NCBI GenBank assembly: GCA_937895645.1
Contig: CALBKQ010000159.1
Location: 1-6,460, forward strand
Direction of reading: 5' to 3'
DNA length: 6,460 nt
Origin: an uncultured Clostridia bacterium
GTDB lineage: Bacteria; Bacillota; Clostridia; Oscillospirales; Acutalibacteraceae
Program-made: the position numbers and the translations under genes
Shown here: in pieces, positions 1-5,601 of the stretch
Layout of the letters: every line of letters starts with the position of its first letter
Numbering within the stretch: the stretch's first letter is position 1
The notes under the pieces: model-generated
The model's input: the letters and a program-made list of their open reading frames with translations, nothing else
The model's database searches: none
What the model was told of the DNA's origin: nothing

Positions 1-1682
1 AGGGCGACTATATGCGCGCTATGGAGAGAAACGCTATGGCAGAGGTTATCAGTAAAGTTCTTTACCCTGCAGATAACCACCCAGAAGGCAAATCACTTCG
101 TCTTCGTCAGCAGTATTTCCTTGTTTCAGCATCAATTCAGGATATCGTTCAGCATCACCTTCGTGAGTTCGGTACAATGGATAACTTTGCAGATAAAGTT
201 GCTATTCACGTTAATGATACTCATCCTACAATGGCAATTCCTGAACTTATGAGAATTATGCTTGACGAATGTGGTTACGGTTGGGATGAAGCTTGGAATA
301 TCGTAACAAAAACGGTTGCATATACAAACCATACGGTTATGAAAGAAGCCCTTGAATGCTGGCCTGAAGACCTTTACAAGCGTCTTATGCCCCGTCTTTG
401 GCAGATTACAAAGGAAATCGACAATCGTTTCCGTTCTTATGTATGGGAAAGCACACATAACGCAGATATGGTTGAGCGTATGGCAGTTATGTCAAATGGC
501 GTTGTAAGAATGGCAAACCTTTGCGTTGCGGGTTCACATTGTGTGAACGGTGTTTCTGCACTTCACAGTGAAATTCTTAAAGACACAGTTTTCTCTGATT
601 TCTATGCACTTACACCAAATAAATTTACAAATGTTACAAACGGTATTGCTCATAGAAGATGGCTTTGTCAGGCTAACCCAAAACTTACAAATTATCTTAC
701 AGACCTTATTGGTGACGGATTTGTAAAAGATGCTGACAAACTTCTTGATTTGAGAAAGTACAAAGACGATAAAGCAGTGCTTGACGAACTTGGTAAAATT
801 AAGCGTGCAAATAAAGAAGAGTTTGCAAAGTATGTTCTTAAACATAACGGAATCAAACTTGACCCTGATTCAATTTTTGATGTTCAGGTTAAGCGACTTC
901 ACGAGTACAAGCGTCAACAACTTAATGCTCTCAATATTTTGTCACAGTACCTTGCAATCAAAGAAAATCCAAATGGTGAGTTTATTCCTCACACATATAT
1001 TTTCGGTGCAAAAGCAGCATCAGGTTACTTTATGGCAAAGAAGATTATTTCTTTCATTTGTGCACTTGCTGATGTAATCAACAATGACCCTGATGTTAAG
1101 GGAAGACTTAAAGTTGTTTATGTTGAAGATTACAATGTTACACTTGCTGAAAAGCTTATGCCTGCTGCAGATATTTCAGAGCAGATTTCACTTGCAGGTA
1201 CTGAGGCTTCAGGCACAGGTAATATGAAACTTATGCTTAATGGTGCAGTAACCCTTGGCACAATGGACGGTGCTAATGTTGAGATTTATGAGGCTGTTGG
1301 TAACGAAAATATTTACATTTTTGGTATGAGCACACCTGAAGTTGAACAACTTAAAAAGCGTGGTTATGACCCAACAATGTTCTACAATAACAATGCAGAA
1401 CTTCATAAGATTCTCGACTTTGCAAATGCAAATGGTATCGGTGGCAGAATGTTCCACGAAGTAACAGCTTCAATTATCCACCATGACCCATATATGGCAC
1501 TTGCAGATTTTGAAGACTACAGAAATACTCAGCAAAGAATTTCAAGGGATTTCTTAGACCGTGATAACTGGAATAAGATGTCACTTATGAATATCTCAGG
1601 TGCAGGCAGATTTGCAGCAGACCGTGCAATTAATGAGTACGCAGCAAATATCTGGAATGCAAAATCAGCACTTAAAAAGTAA
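1..1682 (+). CDS. glgP: Glycogen/maltodextrin phosphorylase, C-terminal part (5' end outside window)
   Basis: This enzyme uses phosphate to split alpha-1,4-glucan ends into glucose-1-phosphate in the cytoplasm (glycosyltransferase family 35, PLP-dependent). The reading frame is open to the left edge (Gly-Asp-Tyr before the first visible Met at base 12), so no start is visible. About 559 residues remain; relatives have roughly 800-840, so about 240-280 N-terminal residues are missing. Counting from the Met at base 12, visible landmarks are NDTHP (68-72), YTNHTV with the active-site His (His107), TNGIAHRRWL (209-218), KRLHEYKRQ (294-302), and the family signature EASGTGNMK, whose Lys406 (codon 1227-1229) is the Schiff-base lysine for pyridoxal phosphate. 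The frame is intact to a TAA stop and is followed at once by a hairpin terminator. Glycogen versus maltodextrin preference cannot be decided from this part. The genes to its right are convergent and unrelated in function. Confidence 0.96.
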   Translation, partial: GDYMRAMERNAMAEVISKVLYPADNHPEGKSLRLRQQYFLVSASIQDIVQHHLREFGTMDNFADKVAIHVNDTHPTMAIPELMRIMLDECGYGWDEAWNIVTKTVAYTNHTVMKEALECWPEDLYKRLMPRLWQITKEIDNRFRSYVWESTHNADMVERMAVMSNGVVRMANLCVAGSHCVNGVSALHSEILKDTVFSDFYALTPNKFTNVTNGIAHRRWLCQANPKLTNYLTDLIGDGFVKDADKLLDLRKYKDDKAVLDELGKIKRANKEEFAKYVLKHNGIKLDPDSIFDVQVKRLHEYKRQQLNALNILSQYLAIKENPNGEFIPHTYIFGAKAASGYFMAKKIISFICALADVINNDPDVKGRLKVVYVEDYNVTLAEKLMPAADISEQISLAGTEASGTGNMKLMLNGAVTLGTMDGANVEIYEAVGNENIYIFGMSTPEVEQLKKRGYDPTMFYNNNAELHKILDFANANGIGGRMFHEVTASIIHHDPYMALADFEDYRNTQQRISRDFLDRDNWNKMSLMNISGAGRFAADRAINEYAANIWNAKSALKK

Positions 1683-1688
1683 ACAACA

Positions 1689-1720
1689 AAAAGCAGGTCA
1701 AACGACCTGCTTTTATTTTT
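1689..1720. terminator. Bidirectional intrinsic terminator between glgP and cca
   Basis: A perfect 11-bp stem (AAAAGCAGGTC at 1689-1699, GACCTGCTTTT at 1704-1714) closes a 4-nt AAAC loop and is followed on the plus strand by ATTTTT. On the minus strand the stem is followed by TTTGTTGTTT, also U-rich. It begins 7 nt after the glgP stop, and the cca stop codon (1713-1715) lies in its foot, so it probably ends both convergent transcripts. Confidence 0.9.
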
Positions 1721-3056
1721 GTATGAATTCTAATAATTTATTCTTATCATTCTCAACTTTACCATCTATTACGGCGTTAAGGCATTTTTCTAATGTCTCG
1801 CCAATTTTTTTGCCCTTAAACCCTAAAGCAATCAAATCGTTACCGTCAATGGCAAGATGCTTTATTGAAAAACATTCTTTTTCATTGATAATCTTGTTTA
1901 CAATATCGCGAGTTTGCTTATAAAAATCTTCACCGCGAAAATATTCTGGATTTTGAGCAGTGTTGTCGCAATATTTAATATCAATCAAGTCAAAAATCAA
2001 ATCACTACCTATTTGCGACATAATCTTTTTAAGTCGTTTACGGTCGGGTTTTGTCATATCATTGACCATAATAGGCGTGTCGTGCATTCTCACAAGAGTT
2101 ACAACTTTATTTTTCGTTTCATTATCGAAACGAAGACGAGTCATAATCTTTTCAGTCTTTTCAGCGCTAACTTTTGGGTGACCATAATAATGCTGTTCAC
2201 CTTTTTCGTCAAAATGTGCAATACTTGGTTTGCCTATATCGTGAAAGAAAAGAGCAAGACGGATTACAGGATTTGCCGGACTTTTTTCAACAGCTTTGAC
2301 TGTGTGAGTGTAGACATCAAAACAATGATGACGGTTTTTCTGCAGGAATCCTATACATTCACGAATTTCAGGAATAAACACAGTAACAACATCTGCAAAC
2401 TCCTGCAAAATATTGTAAGCGTTTTTACCGCATATAAGTTTAGTAAACTCTTCACGAATGCGCTCTGCAGAAATATTTTTAAGCAAATTTTTGCACTTGT
2501 GAATTGCATTTTTAGTTTCAGTTTCTATTTCAAAGCCCAAAACTGCTGCAAATCGCATAGCACGAAGGATACGTAGAGCGTCTTCATTAAAACGGGTTTC
2601 AGCATTACCAATGCAACGGATTATCTGATTTTTTATGTCTTCGAGTCCGCCAACAAGGTCGCAAAATCCATTGTCAAAATCAAAGGCTATACCATTCATT
2701 GTGAAATCACGACGCACAACATCATCTGCCAACGAGTTAGAAAAAACTACGCTGTCAGGGTGACGATTGTCAGAGTAAGTGCCCTCACTTCTGTATGTGG
2801 TTATCTCAAGGGACTCGTTGTTTATAAGCACTGTAACAGTGCCGTGTTTTATGCCCGTTTCAATAACACGAAAATCTGTAAAAACCTGTTTAACCTCATT
2901 TGGTGTAGCGTTTGTAGTTATGTCAATGTCACCTATTGGCAACCCCATAACAAAATCACGGACACTACCACCGATTAAAAACGCCTCAAATCCTTTTGAT
3001 TTAAGAATTTCAATGGCAATTTTTGATTCAGGTTTGAAATTATTTGTTTTCGTCAT
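1713..3056 (-). CDS. cca: CCA tRNA nucleotidyltransferase, class II, with C-terminal HD domain
   Basis: This enzyme adds or repairs the 3'-terminal CCA of tRNAs from CTP and ATP without a nucleic-acid template. The 447-residue protein shows the class II polymerase-beta-like head: GGSVRD (29-34), the metal-binding DID pair (Asp43, Asp45), RRDFTMN (115-121), and the nucleotide-template motif EDxxR (Glu158, Asp159, Arg162). A tRNA-binding neck/body follows. An HD domain then shows His251, HDIGKP (His272-Asp273) and His293; in characterised homologues this domain gives phosphatase/phosphodiesterase activity. The start ATG at 3054-3056 has an AAAAGG ribosome site 6 nt upstream (inside 3063-3069) and overlaps the end of the TSCPD gene by 17 nt, suggesting translational coupling. 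It is the last gene of the operon. In species that split the job into CC- and A-adding enzymes this family can be either; nothing here shows a second enzyme, so full CCA-adding is the default reading. Confidence 0.95.
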   Translation of the reverse strand: MTKTNNFKPESKIAIEILKSKGFEAFLIGGSVRDFVMGLPIGDIDITTNATPNEVKQVFTDFRVIETGIKHGTVTVLINNESLEITTYRSEGTYSDNRHPDSVVFSNSLADDVVRRDFTMNGIAFDFDNGFCDLVGGLEDIKNQIIRCIGNAETRFNEDALRILRAMRFAAVLGFEIETETKNAIHKCKNLLKNISAERIREEFTKLICGKNAYNILQEFADVVTVFIPEIRECIGFLQKNRHHCFDVYTHTVKAVEKSPANPVIRLALFFHDIGKPSIAHFDEKGEQHYYGHPKVSAEKTEKIMTRLRFDNETKNKVVTLVRMHDTPIMVNDMTKPDRKRLKKIMSQIGSDLIFDLIDIKYCDNTAQNPEYFRGEDFYKQTRDIVNKIINEKECFSIKHLAIDGNDLIALGFKGKKIGETLEKCLNAVIDGKVENDKNKLLEFIQK

Positions 3057-3297
3057 TTAATGCCTTTTCTAATGCCAATGCCAACTGGTCAGGACAAGAT
3101 GTGTTTTTGAATCCACACTTCATACCTTTAAGAAGTTCTATAACTTCTTCGGCTGGTCTGCCCTCAACAAGAGCACCAATTCCTTTAAGATTACCGTTGC
3201 ATCCGCCAAAGAATGAAACGTTTTTAACTATTCCGTTATCTAGTTCAAAATCAATCTGTCGTGAGCAAGTGCCACGGGTTTTATATGAATGTGTCAT
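3040..3297 (-). CDS. Small TSCPD-domain protein (TIGR03905-like), function unknown
   Basis: This 85-residue protein has no established function. It matches what I know of the TIGR03905 family of TSCPD-domain proteins, found mainly in Clostridia; the TSCPD domain also occurs at the C-terminus of B12-dependent ribonucleotide reductases. The hallmark TSCPDQL lies at 67-72. Four cysteines (Cys11, Cys33, Cys61, Cys68) sit in conserved-looking contexts (GTCSRQI, GGCNGN, MKCGFKN, TSCPD), which would suit metal binding or redox chemistry, but that is inference. No signal peptide or membrane segment is seen, so it is probably cytoplasmic. Its ATG is 1 nt after the rsmA stop, with a GAGGT site inside the last rsmA codons, and its 3' end overlaps cca by 17 nt. 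Placement between two RNA-maturation genes hints at a link to RNA metabolism but does not prove it. Confidence 0.88.
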   Translation of the reverse strand: MTHSYKTRGTCSRQIDFELDNGIVKNVSFFGGCNGNLKGIGALVEGRPAEEVIELLKGMKCGFKNTSCPDQLALALEKALNDENK

Positions 3298-3298
3298 A

Positions 3299-4180
3299 TT
3301 ATTTTACCTCATAAATTTTATTTGCAAGTGTAACTAATTCTTCCATTGTGAGCGCTTCGGCACGGACAGTAGGGGAAAGCCCTGCGCCTTCAACTGCAAG
3401 GGCGATTTCCTCTTTTTCTATTCCCATTCCGCTTGAGAGTGAGTTAAGAATAGTTTTTCTTCTCTGCGCAAACGCAGATTTAATCATTTTGAAGAAAAGG
3501 ACTTCATCTTTTACATCATAGTTGCCTTTTTTAGTTAAATCAAGCCCAATTACACAACTGTCAACTTTAGGACTTGGGAAGAATGAACCCCGTGAAACAT
3601 CAAAAAGTTTTTTTGCTTCGGCATAATAATTGACCGCAACAGTAACTGCACCACTCTCACGAGTGCCGACTTTCGCACAAAGTCGGTCGCCGGCCTCTTT
3701 CTGCACCATAACAACAATTTTATTAAATGGTAGTTTTTCTTCTAAAAGTCGCATAATAACAGGGCTTGTAATATAGTATGGCAGGTTTGCACACACAAAA
3801 ACCTCCATACCCTGAAAATGTTCTTCAATAACTTTTTTTAAGTCAATTTTAAGAATATCGCCGTTTATAAGTGTAAGATTATCATACCCTGAAAGTGTGT
3901 CTTCAAGCACAGGAAAAAGTCGCGTATCAAGTTCAACGCACACAACTTTTTCACAGCGTTCAAGAAGTTCTTTTGTAAGAACGCCCACACCTGCACCGAT
4001 TTCAAGCACACCGATTGGCTTGTCTGTGCTTTCCCTGATTGCATCTGCCATTCTTGGACAAACAGTAGGATTTACAAGAAAGTTCTGTCCTAATCCTTTT
4101 GAAAATGTAACTGAATGCTCACCCATAACCCTTTTGATAACCGAAAGGTCTGTAAGCGTGTAATTTTTCTTATCTGACAT
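3299..4180 (-). CDS. rsmA: 16S rRNA dimethyladenosine transferase RsmA/KsgA
   Basis: RsmA uses S-adenosylmethionine to dimethylate two adjacent adenines in the 3'-terminal helix of 16S rRNA (A1518 and A1519 in E. coli numbering), a late checkpoint in 30S assembly; loss gives kasugamycin resistance in known species. The 293-residue length is normal. Visible motifs are GQNFL (31-35), the SAM-binding loop EIGAGVGVLT (60-69), acidic ribose-binding Glu83, GD (107-108), catalytic NLPYYI (132-137), and the C-terminal FPSPKVDS (201-208) and QRRKTILNSL (239-248) segments. These fit RsmA rather than an Erm resistance methylase, as does the chromosomal operon setting. The start ATG (4178-4180) lies inside the end of the aminotransferase gene (11-nt overlap), with an AAGG site at 4193-4196 about 12 nt upstream, rather far. 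Translation is therefore probably helped by ribosomes finishing the upstream gene. Confidence 0.96.
   Translation of the reverse strand: MSDKKNYTLTDLSVIKRVMGEHSVTFSKGLGQNFLVNPTVCPRMADAIRESTDKPIGVLEIGAGVGVLTKELLERCEKVVCVELDTRLFPVLEDTLSGYDNLTLINGDILKIDLKKVIEEHFQGMEVFVCANLPYYITSPVIMRLLEEKLPFNKIVVMVQKEAGDRLCAKVGTRESGAVTVAVNYYAEAKKLFDVSRGSFFPSPKVDSCVIGLDLTKKGNYDVKDEVLFFKMIKSAFAQRRKTILNSLSSGMGIEKEEIALAVEGAGLSPTVRAEALTMEELVTLANKIYEVK
3306..3310 (-). promoter_or_regulatory. Ribosome binding site of the TSCPD gene, inside the rsmA 3' end
   Basis: On the minus strand GAGGT ends 8 nt before the ATG at 3295-3297. It lies in the last codons of rsmA, so ribosomes terminating on rsmA end next to this start. 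Confidence 0.75.
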
Positions 4181-5357
4181 ATTTATTTTTTACCTTACCT
4201 AATATTTTCATACCCTCAACTATTTTTTCTTTTGACGGTGTTGAGAAATTCATTCTAAAACAGTTTGTTTTTTCGTCATTAATCATAAATGCTGTGCCTG
4301 GGACTACTGCAACTTTATTTGCAATACATTCCTTAACAAAGTCCAGCATATTCACATTTTCAGGAAGTTCACACCAAACGAAAAGTCCGCCTTCGGGACG
4401 CACATATTTAACAAAATCGCCTAACTCACTATCGATTAAATCACACATCAGATTAAGTTTTTCGCGATAGATTTCACGGATTTTTTCAATATGAGCATCA
4501 ATATTATTTTCTGTCATCCATTTATGCACAAGTATTTGTGAAAATACAGGAGTATGCACGTCAGACGCCTGTTTGCCAACGGTCATTTTTGCAATAATCG
4601 GGGATGGTGCAACAATATAACCAACGCGGATACCCGGGGCAAGGAGTTTTGAAAAGGAACCTGCATAAATAACAATTCCATCTTCGTCAAAACTTTTGAT
4701 TGACGGAATATCTTCCCCTGAAACTCGTAAATCCCCGTAAGGATTGTCCTCTAAAATTAAAATTCCGTATTTTTTTGCAAGTTCATAAACTGCTTTACGC
4801 TTTTTAAGGCTCATTGTAGCCCCTGACGGATTCTGAAAATTAGGGATTGTATAAATGAATCTGGGGTTATTCGCATTTTTTATTGTTTCTTCAAGCTTTT
4901 CTATGTTCATTCCGTCTGCTTCAACAGGCACACCTTGAAGTTTGCATCCGTAAGAACGGAAACAGTTAAGTGAACCAATAAAGGATGGACATTCGCAGAT
5001 TACTGTGTCACCAAAATCGCAGAGGGCTTTTGTGGCTAAATCCATAACCTGTTGTGCACCTGAAGTGACAATAAGAGAGTCAGTTTCTTTACCGATATTG
5101 TATTTTTCTTTTACAAAGCCCATAAGAGTGTCAATAAGTGGCTTATAACCTTCAGTAACCCCATACTGTAATGCAGTAACTGGTAAGTTTTCAAAAATTT
5201 CTGCCGAAATACGCTTAACTTCGTTTATGGGGAAAGCACTTTCATCAGGGTTACCTGCTGCAAAAGGAATAACCTCAGGGTCCTGAGTTGCTTTTAAGAT
5301 TTCGCGTATTGCAGATGGTTGCAATTCAGATATTCTTTTAGAAAAATAGTAGTCCAT
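4170..5357 (-). CDS. PLP-dependent aminotransferase, class I/II (fold type I)
   Basis: This cytoplasmic enzyme moves an amino group between an amino acid and a 2-oxo acid; the substrate cannot be read from sequence. It resembles the broad LysN/ARO8-like group (2-aminoadipate, aromatic or branched-chain substrates) without a regulator domain. Numbering from the ATG at 5355-5357 gives 395 residues. Cofactor-site landmarks are TSGAQQ (98-103), IPNFQNPSG with Asn176, EDNPYGD with Asp204 and Tyr207, SFSK with the Schiff-base Lys237, and the carboxylate-binding Arg368 in CFRMNFS. A longer in-frame start at GTG 5394-5396 exists, but it falls within the promoter -10 region; the ATG has an AGGTGA site 5 nt upstream and begins with MDYYFSKRISELQ, typical of the family. 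It is the first gene of the operon and its stop overlaps the rsmA start by 11 nt. Its role beside rRNA and tRNA maturation genes is not obvious. Confidence 0.92.
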   Translation of the reverse strand: MDYYFSKRISELQPSAIREILKATQDPEVIPFAAGNPDESAFPINEVKRISAEIFENLPVTALQYGVTEGYKPLIDTLMGFVKEKYNIGKETDSLIVTSGAQQVMDLATKALCDFGDTVICECPSFIGSLNCFRSYGCKLQGVPVEADGMNIEKLEETIKNANNPRFIYTIPNFQNPSGATMSLKKRKAVYELAKKYGILILEDNPYGDLRVSGEDIPSIKSFDEDGIVIYAGSFSKLLAPGIRVGYIVAPSPIIAKMTVGKQASDVHTPVFSQILVHKWMTENNIDAHIEKIREIYREKLNLMCDLIDSELGDFVKYVRPEGGLFVWCELPENVNMLDFVKECIANKVAVVPGTAFMINDEKTNCFRMNFSTPSKEKIVEGMKILGKVKNKYVR

Positions 5358-5362
5358 TTGTG

Positions 5363-5368
5363 TCACCT
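5363..5368 (-). promoter_or_regulatory. Ribosome binding site deciding the aminotransferase start
   Basis: AGGTGA on the minus strand, a full match to six bases of the anti-Shine-Dalgarno complement, lies 5 nt before the ATG at 5355-5357. It favours that ATG over the upstream in-frame GTG at 5394-5396. Confidence 0.85.
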
Positions 5369-5386
5369 GTAAAAAAGATATAAGTA

Positions 5387-5415
5387 ATTTTATCACAACA
5401 TATAAATCATTTCAA
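5387..5415 (-). promoter_or_regulatory. Sigma-A-type promoter of the aminotransferase-rsmA-TSCPD-cca operon
   Basis: On the minus strand there is a -35 box TTGAAA (5410-5415, 5 of 6 consensus), a spacer of exactly 17 nt, and a -10 box TAAAAT (5387-5392, 5 of 6) preceded by the extended element TGA (5393-5395). Transcription would begin near 5380, giving a leader of about 23 nt that contains the AGGTGA site. No other comparable promoter is seen inside the tightly packed operon. Confidence 0.82.
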
Positions 5416-5457
5416 GAGCGACTAAAATTATATGTTATATATTGCGCAACTTGATTG

Positions 5458-5476
5458 ATTATGATAAAATCATAAT
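5458..5476. repeat. Perfect 8-bp AT-rich palindrome upstream of the operon promoter
   Basis: ATTATGAT (5458-5465), AAA, ATCATAAT (5469-5476) form a perfect inverted repeat with a 3-nt centre, about 43 bp upstream of the -35 box. It could be a regulator binding site, or the host target beside the IS110 end. It does not match the 7-1-7 Fur/PerR pattern. There is no T-run typical of a terminator. Confidence 0.6.
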
Positions 5477-5494
5477 AGAATAAAGAAAGACTAA

Positions 5495-5511
5495 CTATTA
5501 AAAGTCAATAG
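5495..5511 (-). promoter_or_regulatory. Outward TTGACT (-35-like) box near the presumed IS110 end
   Basis: On the minus strand CTATTGACTTTTAATAG is framed by a 5-bp inverted repeat (CTATT at 5495-5499, AATAG at 5507-5511) and holds TTGACT (5503-5508). It points out of the element towards the operon. No good -10 box stands 16-18 nt downstream (best is CTTTAT). Some IS110-family elements form a junction promoter when excised as circles, with -35 and -10 supplied by opposite ends, which this could serve. Confidence 0.4.
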
Positions 5512-5524
5512 CAAAAGTAAAAAA

Positions 5525-5542
5525 TGTTGTGAATTGTTGTGA
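5525..5542. repeat. Tandem 8-bp direct repeat in the IS110 3' flank
   Basis: TGTTGTGA occurs at 5525-5532 and again at 5535-5542, a period of 10 bp (about one helical turn) with 2 nt between copies. The placement in the element's non-coding end suits a protein-binding site; function is unknown. Confidence 0.55.
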
Positions 5543-5559
5543 CGATAAAAAGGCATAAC

Positions 5560-5587
5560 AAAACAGACGTCAGCGACGCCGAGTTTT
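5560..5587 (-). terminator. Hairpin after the transposase gene: possible terminator or end-RNA element
   Basis: In the minus-strand RNA, AAAAC (5583-5587) pairs with GUUUU (5560-5564), and GGCGUC (5575-5580) pairs with GACGUC (5566-5571) including one G-U pair, with a GCU loop and a small 2x1 internal loop. The G-U pair would be an A-C mismatch in plus-strand RNA, so the fold favours minus-strand transcripts. It starts about 15 nt after the transposase stop and a TTTTT run (minus strand, about 5547-5551) follows some 9 nt later. That is a weaker arrangement than a classic terminator. An outer inverted repeat, GCATAAC (5553-5559) and GTTATGC (5601-5607), competes with or extends it. Confidence 0.5.
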
Positions 5588-5601
5588 AATATTAAGAAAA
5601 G

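Noticed and set aside
132..845. Two open frames of about 105 codons on the minus strand inside glgP
   Set aside because: Both are antisense to conserved phosphorylase sequence, with low-complexity, cysteine- and phenylalanine-rich translations and no ribosome site or neighbour support.
1914..2576. Open frame of 220 codons on the plus strand
   Set aside because: It lies wholly antisense to cca, whose motifs are unmistakable; the predicted product is rich in Phe, Ile, Asn and Lys without recognisable motifs, as expected of a shadow frame.
3040..3297. Fragment of a B12-dependent ribonucleotide reductase (shared TSCPD domain)
   Set aside because: It has its own start, a strong ribosome site and full length for the stand-alone small family, and no reductase sequence lies beside it.
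3299..4180. Erm-type 23S rRNA methylase (macrolide resistance)
   Set aside because: The length, the FPSPKVDS and QRRKTILNSL segments and the housekeeping operon context all fit RsmA.
5427..5432. Perfect TATAAT on the minus strand as an alternative operon promoter
   Set aside because: No -35-like hexamer stands 16-18 nt upstream (ATCAAG or AATCAA) and there is no TG extension; the downstream TTGAAA/TAAAAT pair is far better. A secondary start here is not excluded.
5442..5449. Short palindrome TTGCGCAA
   Set aside because: Eight bases with no extension and no second copy; expected by chance at this length.
5458..5476. Fur or PerR box
   Set aside because: The centre is 3 nt and the half-sites do not match the 7-1-7 TGATAAT or TTATAAT patterns; only generic AT-rich symmetry is shared.
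5501..5508. TTGACT as the -35 box of the aminotransferase promoter
   Set aside because: The best -10 at 17 nt is CTTTAT and transcription would start more than 110 nt before the gene; the promoter at 5387-5415 is better in every respect.
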